Source: Hysterium pulicare CBS 123377
Taxonomy: Eukaryota > Ascomycota > Dothideomycetes > Hysteriales > Hysteriaceae
Direction of reading: 5' to 3'
DNA: 64,000 nt
Assembly: GCA_000467715.1 (NCBI GenBank)
Contig: AJFK01000305.1
Span: forward strand, 62,001 to 126,000
The notes under the pieces were generated by a model. The model saw nothing but the letters and a program-made list of their open reading frames with translations, searched no databases and was not told the DNA's origin. A program made the translations under genes and the position numbers. Positions 55,965-64,000 of the stretch are shown piece by piece (within the stretch, counting starts at the first letter, position 1; each line of letters starts with the position of its first letter).

Positions 55965-58005
55965 ATGGATATTGTCCAAGCCGTCTCCGGCTACATCACC
56001 AAAATGGTGTCGGCCGGAGACAGCGCCGCAGGCACGTCTGCAGCAAAGATGAAGATCCTTCTGCTGGATACCGAGACTGTAGGTTTGTCGTGTCTTTCAC
56101 AAATGTTGTAGACAGTTGCTGACTGTGCGCAGGTTGCTATACTCTCGACCGCCACAACACAATCCGCCCTACTGAACCATGAAGTCTACCTTACCGAGTA
56201 TGCCCGCACCAAATCACTGCCTTGATTTGTATCTGACCAACAGCATAGTCGGCTTGATAACCAGAAAAGAGAGAAGATGCGCCATCTTCGTTGTCTTTGC
56301 TTCGTCCGACCTTCCCCCGAATCTATACAAACCTTGATCGAGGAGTTACGGGAACCCAAGTACGGGGAATACAACATCTGTGAGATGAATCAAACGGTGG
56401 TGTCTGAGTATGTTGTGCCTGACTGGGTATAGACTTTAGTAATATAATAAAGAAATCGGCGTTGGAGCGACTGGCAGAGGCGGATGACCATGAAGTCGTA
56501 CGTGCGGTACAGGAATACTTTGCAGATTTCCTGGTCATCAATCCGGATTTAATGTCGCTCAACCTAGGATACCCCAATCACCGAATTTGGAGTACAAGTC
56601 CGGATTCGTGGAATCAAGATGCTTTACAGCGATCGACTGATGGCGCAATGGCTCTGCTGTTGGCGCTGAAGAAGAAGCCTTTAATACGGTATCAGAAGAA
56701 CAGTCTGTTGGCAAAGAAGCTTGCGACAGAAGTCAGGTATCATATGACGCAAGAGGAGCAGCTATTTGATTTCCGGAAAACCGATACGCCTCCCATTTTC
56801 CTTGTTGTTGACCGCAGAGACGATCCTGTGACGCCGCTTTTGACGCAATGGACTTATCAAGCAATGGTTCATGAATTGCTGGGAATCAATAATGGCAGAG
56901 TAGACCTCAGGGATGTACCAGAAATAAGGCCCGAACTAAAGGTAATATTTCAGTTCAGAGCATTGAAATGAAAGTGCTGATTTGACGTGTAGGAAATCGT
57001 TCTTTCTCAAGACCAAGATCCATTCTTCAAGAAAAACATGTATCTTAACTTTGGAGACCTCGGCCAAAACGCCAAAGACTATGTCGAGCAATTCGCCTCA
57101 AAGCAACAAGGGAGCACAAAATTGGAGTCTATTTCAGATATGAAGCGATTCATAGAGGACTACCCCGAATTCCGCAAACTCTCCGGCAACGTCACCAAAC
57201 ATGTTACACTTGTAGGCGAACTAAGTAGAAGAGTCGGCCAAGACAGTCTTCTAGATGTTAGCGAGTTGGAACAGAGTCTAGCTTGCACCGACAATCATTC
57301 AAACGATGTCAAGGTACGCGTTCCAACTGCTCTCAATAGCGTCAACAGCTAATATCACCCCAGAACCTCCAACGCATAATTCAAAACCCTACGATACCTG
57401 CAGACAACAAACTCCGCCTAACAGCCATCTACGCACTCCGCTACTCAAAGCATCCCTCCAACTCCACCCCCATGCTCCTTGACCTCCTCAACGTCTCCGG
57501 AAACCTCTCCCGCCACCGCATCAACTTAATCACCAAACTCCTCACGTACCACAACTCACTTCAAGCTTCCGCCACAGCAGGCGGCGGCATCCCTGATCTC
57601 TTCCAGCCCGGATCCTTCTTCGGCGGTGCACGTGACCGCTTCAAAGGCCTCAAAGGCGTTGAAAACGTCTACACGCAGCATTCCCCTCGGCTGGAAAGCA
57701 CGCTTCAAGACTTGATCAAGGGCCGGTTAAACCAACAAATGTACCCGTTCGTTGAAGGAGGAGGTTCTACGAAAGATAAACCCCAAGACATCATCATCTT
57801 CATGGTTGGCGGCACAACTTACGAAGAAGCAAAGATGGTGGCGCAGGTCAATGCTTCCTCGCCTGGTGTAAGAGTCATCCTTGGTGGCACGTCTGTGCAT
57901 AACAGTTCTTCGTTTCTGGAAGAGGTGGAGGATGCGGTGGAGTCGTGGCCTGAACCTGCGGCTTCTTCGGCGGCAGCGAGGCTGAGGAGGGAAGTGGGAA
58001 GGTGA
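55965..58005 (+). CDS. VPS45: Sec1/Munc18 protein VPS45
   Basis: Six exons (55965-56078, 56133-56197, 56249-56379, 56433-56941, 56993-57313, 57364-58005) join in frame to about 593 aa. Family landmarks are MDIVQAVSGYITKMVS and KILLLDTETVAILSTATTQS at the N-terminus. The split reads IYFSNIIKKSALERLAEADD across the third intron, then PPIFLVVDRRDDPVTPLLTQ with WTYQAMVHELLGI, and DIIIFMVGGTTYEEAKMV near the C-terminus. The tail is Ala/Arg-rich. Vps45 binds the syntaxin Tlg2/Pep12 class and controls SNARE assembly for Golgi-to-endosome and vacuolar traffic. Convergent with SAC3. Confidence 0.95.
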
Positions 58006-58836
58006 TAGCTTCGGAATTTCATTCTACTTGAAGCTTTTGTACGGTTATACCTTGGGCAGTGGAGCATGTCTTAAGGCGTTTCGGGCTTATGGCCGAAGCC
58101 AGACTACATGGTCTGGTTAAGGTTGACATTTAGCAATACTGAAATATGCCAACAGCTCGTTTCCATCGGCCGTGGCGCTATATTATGCAGTTACCCATGC
58201 CAAACTTCAACAAAGAACTCATTCATCACACCCAGCCACGCATCACACAAACAATGGAAAACTCTAATAATGTTCATGAGCCTCTCAACTTCAATGAGAG
58301 AATTCCATGTATCTACTAAAAGGCCATCCTATCATCGAGAGCTAGTAGTGCTCAAGAACAGCCCGATCGTCATTTGATGCCAATGAATCCATCATCTCCA
58401 GGCCCGAATTGGGGTATCGTACAAAAAAAAACTCCAATTACCATGGAAGATGTGTGTTTGTGATATTCCAGGCAGGAGGAAGAACCCCGGCCAAACGCCT
58501 TTCGCTATGCAGGTGAGAGATTGCCGCCAGCCAGCCAGCCCGTCCGTCGACGATGCAGAAATAAGAAAAAGAAAAGGAAAGGAAAGGAAGTCGTATCCAT
58601 GGGTCGTTGAATCAGAAAATATCTGACCATAAGACGGCGCCCATCGAAAAGTCATGTTCTCCCCTTCCAGTTGAAAGGCTTTGGATGAGAGAGGGGGGAA
58701 TAGAAAAACACCAATACATGCAAGTCTCCTCCATGAAACCCAACAAATTCCCAACTCTGGACCTCGTCACCAACACATGTGCCAATCTCTCTCACTCTCA
58801 TTCCCAGTTTTTCTCAATCTCAATCTCCAAATTCTC
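58006..58836. other. Convergent 3' spacer of VPS45 and SAC3
   Basis: About 830 bases. Frames extending here from SAC3 antisense are shadows. No RNA gene or repeat recognised. Confidence 0.35.
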
Positions 58837-61800
58837 TCAATCGCTCAAATCGATAGCATCCTCAGCCGAAGTGCCCGCCTTCATGAATCCCGACGCGGGA
58901 GTCTGACTCTTGCTCTGACTCCTCGAAGCCGCACCGCTGTGGCCGGCGCCGGGACCGAAGCTAGAAGAAGCCATGTACCAGTTGGTGGGGTCTTGAGCAT
59001 TCTGCTCCTCTTCTTCGTCTTCCTCCTCTTCACTGTCTTCTTCCGTCATATCGCTATCTCCATCTTCATCGAGCAGTTCTTCATCTTCGTCGAAATGCTC
59101 TTCGTCGCCTTCTTCTTCGTCATCATCGTATGCGTCATAGCCTTGATCGTGTCCGTAGGCAGTGGCATTCTGAGCATCCCAGTCCATCTGTGCCTCTTCT
59201 TCATCTTCCTCTTCGTCGGACATGACGTGATCCTCCTCAGTCGAGCCGCCTTGGTAGGTCTCAGGGATCTCTTCGCGATTGTCAAAGACCTGGATGACTT
59301 CTTCGTCTTCACTGTCATCCAACTCAATAATCTCATCTTGCCCATCGACTTCATCAACTTCCGTGTCTTCGTACAGTTCAACCTGCTCCTGCTGCACTCG
59401 CACCTGCACCTGCTGCTGGAAGGTGTGGCCGAAACGATGATGATGCAATGCTAAAGAATCCGGCATATCAGGATCCAAGGCTTTTTCTTTGCCTTTACCG
59501 TTCGTGACAGGTCCGAATCCACTACTGAAAGACGGGAAGATGGAGGGAGAAGCGGCGGTTGTCGCAGCGTGAACCGTTGTAGCCCGAGGTGTGCCGGCTG
59601 GTGTGGTGGAGAGATTTCGCTTGGCTTGGATACTTGCTCTCAACGCTTCGGGTTTGCCATAGAACTCTCGCGGCACGAATCGACTGACGCGGTTGCGGTA
59701 TGCAGGGAGCGAGTTGTCCTTTGCAGGCCTAACATAGCCCATGTCCATTTCGGTGCGTGATTGATTGAGGACTTGTCGAGCACGCTCGGCCACGGATGAT
59801 TGATTGGCACCTGGTGGCGAACCTTGCGCACTTCCCGTAAAACTCTGTCTGAAGCTGGTATTGCCCAGACGAGACGATTCATTCAAATTCTGTCGTGCAC
59901 GCTCGGCAACGGGAATCGGGAGGCTATGGCGGAATCGTTGTGCATTATCTGGCGGCGAGCCTTGCGTGCTGGCATTATTGGACTTGGACAAGCTACGTTG
60001 GAATTGATCGGCCACTTCGTGATAAAATTCTTCCGTCTCGTCGAACGCTTTGTAAATTTCGCGAGCTCCTTCGAGGATACCACCATACTCTCCAGCAGGA
60101 CGGGAGACTGAGGGCGCTCTACTAGGAGTGCCGCTAACAGAACCGCGCGGTTGGACTGATTGGTTCAGCTTCTCTTTAATAGCAGCGTATCGCGCGAGTC
60201 GTTCTTCGTCCGTAGAGGGAGGAGGGAGCGACTGCCGGAAAGTGGATGCCGTGAAAACTTCTACCGGTTCGGATGTAGGCGGGATGCGTTGCGTCTGTAA
60301 ACGTTTGCGCTCACTAGAAGGTCTCATTTTTGATGTCGCAAGCGATGCGCTCTCCTTGTCTTCGTCATCATCATCAGGACTATGGCTGCGTTTGCGGGCA
60401 TTTGGGTCAATGCCCATAGCCTTCAGACGGAAATAGTCGGTTTCTGTTCGGTTAATAGGTTCTTTTGGCTCGGAGATGGATTGAGCAAAGAAAGATGACC
60501 GGCCATCCACCCGGCTGTTGTCTGGGATGGAAATGTGCTGCGTCGCGCTGCCATTGACGCTAGAGGAACTCGCATGAACTGTTGACATTGACAAACCATT
60601 TGTAATCTGTTCAGATTGCGCCCGACGGTGGTTACTGGGTGCAGGATTGTTTTTCTTCGAGGGCTTCTGAGTAGAATGCGCGTGAACGCCATTGGTCGTG
60701 GGTTCTTGAATTGCCCGACTTCGAGACTTCTTTAGCTCTGCCGCAGCGGTTCTCGTAGTATCTTGACTTGGTGTGTCGCTAAAACCATTCGATAGCGGAG
60801 AGTTCAGCAGAGCGTCTTTCGTGTACAAGCTGGTCAATGCTGGGTTCGCGTTGTCGAAAATCGTCATGGGACCAGTCGGATTCAAAGCCTTCAAGCGACG
60901 CCTCCTCTCACGGGCCCCACGCCTGAGCTTTAGAGCATAGGCTCGCTGTCGCCAACGTTGAACATATTTTTCTTTGAGATACTCGTGGCGTAATTCCTCT
61001 GAATATGATGAGTATAAGATTAACACAGAGGTTTTGAACGGACTGACCTGCTACTTTACGAGCCTTCTCCGCCTCTATGATAGGTCGGAGCTCGGTGAAG
61101 AATTCGTAAGCCGTGTTTTCGATGAAATGTAACATGATGCCGTCTCTACTATCGCGTAATACTGTCTCTGCGAAACTATCTAGCACCGAAGCCTTTTCTT
61201 GTTCCCTTAATTGACGCCTTGGTGGCTCTGGTGGTTGAGGTGGCTCTAATTCAACGGACGGCTGCGGTACAGTGTCAGAGACATGGGGCTGGGCAGGGAA
61301 CGGCTCGACCTGTTCGGAGGAAGCATCCTGTGTTTTCGTGGGAAAACTCAGCCTGGATGCAAAATCCTTAGATTGAGACGGAGCTGGAGATGCGGGCGTT
61401 GCAGGGGTAGGTGTGGGTATGGCGAAGTTGAACTTGGGAGGCTCATTGGTCGATGGTGGGGCAGACGTCAAGACGGACTGGAAAGGCGGGAGCGCAGTCG
61501 CTTGTCCGGATGCTTGTGGACCTGCCAGTTGCGAGGGAGTCGACTGAAACGGCGAAAATGAAGTGGTGGCCGTGGTGGTTGGGAATGCGAAATTAAACGC
61601 GGGCTGCGAAGAAACAGGCGTGGAAGTCGAGACTGTCTCCTTCCCCCTTCCTTGGGACTCCAACCCAACCCCGTTGTTTTGAGAGACAGTGAAGAAGGTA
61701 TTTGTAGGACCTGTTGGAGCCGGTGCTGGTGTAGGAAATAACGAGATTGTACTCGTCGCAGGTGGAGTGAATGTAGTCGAAAAGGAGAAGGGTGAGGTAT

Positions 61801-63947
61801 TATTCGGAGGTCGTGACGTAGGCTTCACATTCGACGAAAACGGGGAGCTAACAGCCGGCGTCGAATCTGCTGCACTTGCACCCGGAATCGCGTTTTGAGG
61901 TGCGAAGCGAATAGGATTCTTGGTAGCATCGAAAACGCCAGGTTGAATTTGTGAACTAGCGGTCGCCGGAGCTGTTAGGAATGGAGATGTTGCAGTCGTG
62001 GCGGCTCCAAGGAAGCTAAATGAAGATGGCGCTTGTGTAGTAGGCGCAGCTTGTAGCTTTGAAGGTTGGTTGAAATGAGACTGCAATGATTCGTTCGCCG
62101 GCTGACTCGGTGCTGTAGGAAAACCACTAGGGCTCGAAAAAGCATTCGTCGTGCCCGATATCGAGAACGGCTGTGATGTAGCCGGTTGATTGAATACTGA
62201 TGGAGTGTTCGTGCCCGAGAACGGAGACGTAGACTGCAGCGTTGTGAATGCACTGTTAGAAGCACCTGACGTAGCTGGCAAAGGCGCTAGGAACGGATTT
62301 GGCTTCTGCGCCATGGACGACGGTCCAGTTGGAATAGAGAAGGGTGACTTCGGAACCGTCCCATTAGGCTGTTGGTCTGTGACCAATCCAGAAGGCTGGA
62401 AAGGATTAGCAAAGGGGCTAAGGCCTGGCGTTGTAGACTGTGAAGACGGAAATTTGGTGCCAGGACGTTTGGCTTCATCTTCGTCATCTGAATTTCCAGT
62501 GATAAATAGTGTCTTCCCGTCGTTAATGTCTTCATCATCACCTATATCCTCCATTAGCCCATTCGTCTCGATTAGGTTGGCTTTTCGGGCATTGATTATT
62601 GACAAACCCCGAAGAATGGCTGATAGCATCCGGCCATGACGCTTGAACTCCACGTTTTTATACGAATGTATTTGCGACGGAAACCTCGAAGACGGTTCGG
62701 GGAGATCTGTTCCTCGTACGGATGTAAGGTCCAGGAATGGCTCTCCATCGGCTGCTCGTTCATCAATTACGAATCCATAACTTTCGCAGTATTTGGCCAC
62801 TTGATCTTGAGTGTCAAAACCTAGAACATCCTCTAATTCGGTAAGGGTCCAATCCTCGGTACGTGTGCCGCCTCCTTGCCGGAAAGATCTGTATATGGCC
62901 TTAATGATCGACTTTCGAATATTGTTGAAGGATACCTCCGCGGCACAAGCCAACAGATATGACGTTTCGTGTGAGCGGACTAGTCCCCAAAAGCGTTCCC
63001 AATTTTCCCTCGCAAGAGATAGTTTGAGAGGAGGGTTAAGGGGACCCATTTTCAGTGCTTGTACTCCGGATTGGTAGATTTTCGCAGCTGCCTGGAATTT
63101 CGAGCTTTTTTGAATGTGTGGTGGAAATCTATGTGTGGTATCCTCAATTCTTGCGTGCTGCGTAGAAAGACTGATTAATAGCTGATATGCTCGAATTTCT
63201 GGTTCGTTTGGAGAAGAAAATTTGGATCCGTGGAAGCGATAGTAGTCGCACAGAGACAAAAGAGTCTTATCCATCTGTTCGAAGTCCTGTCTGTGGTCAT
63301 AGTCGGCAGGCACGTCGCCGCCAGGCTGGGCCATCTGATGCATGGAGAGAAGATGCCAGCGGACAATACGCTCAAAGCAATCCATCGCAACCTGGACATC
63401 CTCGGGCTTGAAAACCTGCTGGATGGAGAAGTCATTTCGGACAGCCCGTGTCCTATCCCAAACAAAGTTTACTACAGAGCTGAATTGTGATTCCTCTACT
63501 AAAGGGCCAAACATGTAATCCAGCGTTTTCTGGAGGTGTCAGAGCGAGAAGGACGAAGGAAGTGGAGGTGAAACGAACCTGTAGAACGAGAGGCGGTCGA
63601 AGGTCGGAAGGAATTTGTTCATCGACACCGGCGGCGGATCGTCGAAATTTCTTGATCATGCGGCTCTCGTCTGGGACCCTGTTCGCGCGACCAAGGTGTA
63701 GTGTCTCCGGATCCTAGGCCCAAGTCAACCACTCTATCCAATTATAGTATAGCTTGTATCTACGCACGCATTCGGGCATCAAAACGTCGTTCTGAATCAT
63801 TCGTTGGACCCTCTCAAACTCCGGACACATGTCTTGACATTCCCCAACTAGTGTGATTGCATCAGACAGATGGATCGGTTTGGTCGGGTCTTGCATTTTC
63901 CCATTGGCAATAGCATCGCGCCGGTCTTGATTTCGCTTTTTCTTGAG
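58837..63947 (-). CDS. SAC3: mRNA-export scaffold SAC3 (TREX-2), N-terminus outside window
   Basis: Four exons (63768-63947, 63579-63713, 61048-63529, 58837-60998) give about 1652 residues. The 5' part lies beyond the right edge, since 63947 follows a splice-acceptor-like GCGTCCAG. The SAC3/GANP domain starts VGECQDMCPEFERVQRMIQN and continues ESRMIKKFRRSAAGVDEQIP, SDLRPPLVLQKTLDYMFGPL and ERIVRWHLLSMHQMAQ. A Ser/Pro/Phe-rich Nup-like stretch of roughly 300 residues follows, with SPF and NPF repeats. The CID-like helix around ELRPIIEAEKARKVAEELRH probably binds Sus1/Cdc31. The C-terminal quarter is extremely acidic. An apparent stop at the end of the first exon lies inside an intron (63714-63767, GTGCGT donor). 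Sac3 links Thp1, Sus1 and the nuclear pore basket. Confidence 0.9.
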
Positions 63948-64000
63948 CTGGACGCAAAGTAAAGATCGAGTCAACAAAGGTATTCGAATAGATCGAGACG
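63948..64000 (-). other. Probable SAC3 intron end at right edge
   Basis: TTGACT followed by GCGTCCAG on the minus strand looks like branch site and acceptor, so the SAC3 start exon lies outside. Confidence 0.5.

Noticed and set aside
58681-59454. 257-codon plus-strand hydrophobic frame opposite SAC3
   Set aside because: It is the complement of the acidic SAC3 tail (GAA/GAT codons read as TTC/ATC), which mimics membrane protein sequence.
63714-63767. Apparent in-frame TAG breaking SAC3
   Set aside because: The stop is the acceptor of a 54-nt intron with a GTGCGT donor. Splicing restores PEC-DPETLHLG and keeps phase.

Overview
This window is nuclear DNA of a filamentous ascomycete fungus. Genes lie on both strands, are interrupted by short introns (about 47-80 nt, mostly GTRNGT donors, CTRAC-like branch sites, YAG acceptors), and encode typical Pezizomycotina proteins. 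Protein style and the GH6/hybrid-kinase repertoire suggest a Leotiomycete (Helotiales-like), but that placement is inference. Exon boundaries below were worked out by hand from splice signals and reading-frame continuity. Those marked high confidence keep the frame across every junction.

Layout from left to right: the YPP1-like plasma-membrane PI4-kinase scaffold (minus, cut by the left edge) is divergent from RIX1 (rRNA processing). A 3.5-kb poor region (4.2-7.7 kb) follows, with degenerate repeats and a TATA-bearing transcription unit of unclear coding content. Then come an SLC45/SUT-type sugar/H+ symporter (minus) divergent from the endosomal Na+/H+ exchanger NHX1. A 2.7-kb spacer ends in the promoter of a secreted GH6 cellobiohydrolase, with a cluster of CreA-type sites. 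MRPL7 (minus) is divergent from a large USP-family deubiquitinase. Next are a small unknown protein, a kinase-fold protein, RAD16, an HPP-family membrane protein, ARB1, FYV10/GID9 and BMT5.

The right half holds a decayed reading frame (about 37.2-37.9 kb), a conserved protein of unknown function divergent from AOS1 (SUMO E1), PBN1 divergent from a SARAF-like ER calcium-entry regulator, a BTB-type protein, another repeat-rich poor region with a candidate small gene (about 48.7-49.1 kb), a PAS hybrid histidine kinase, an SMI1/KNR4-domain protein, VPS45, and the mRNA-export scaffold SAC3, cut by the right edge.

Most genes are housekeeping: ribosome biogenesis (RIX1, ARB1, BMT5, MRPL7), protein modification (USP, GID9, AOS1), trafficking and ER (VPS45, PBN1, SARAF-like, YPP1) and DNA repair (RAD16). 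No secondary-metabolite cluster, CRISPR array, rRNA or convincing tRNA is visible, and I see no single new multi-gene system. The least explained sequence is a degenerate dispersed motif shared by the 4.7-5.2 kb and 47.9 kb spacers, two TATA-driven units with long ATG-free leaders (6.2-6.46 kb and 49.08-49.39 kb), the stop-interrupted ORF at 37 kb, and several unusual gene structures (a probable GC-AG intron, an intron directly after a start codon, a 30-nt exon).
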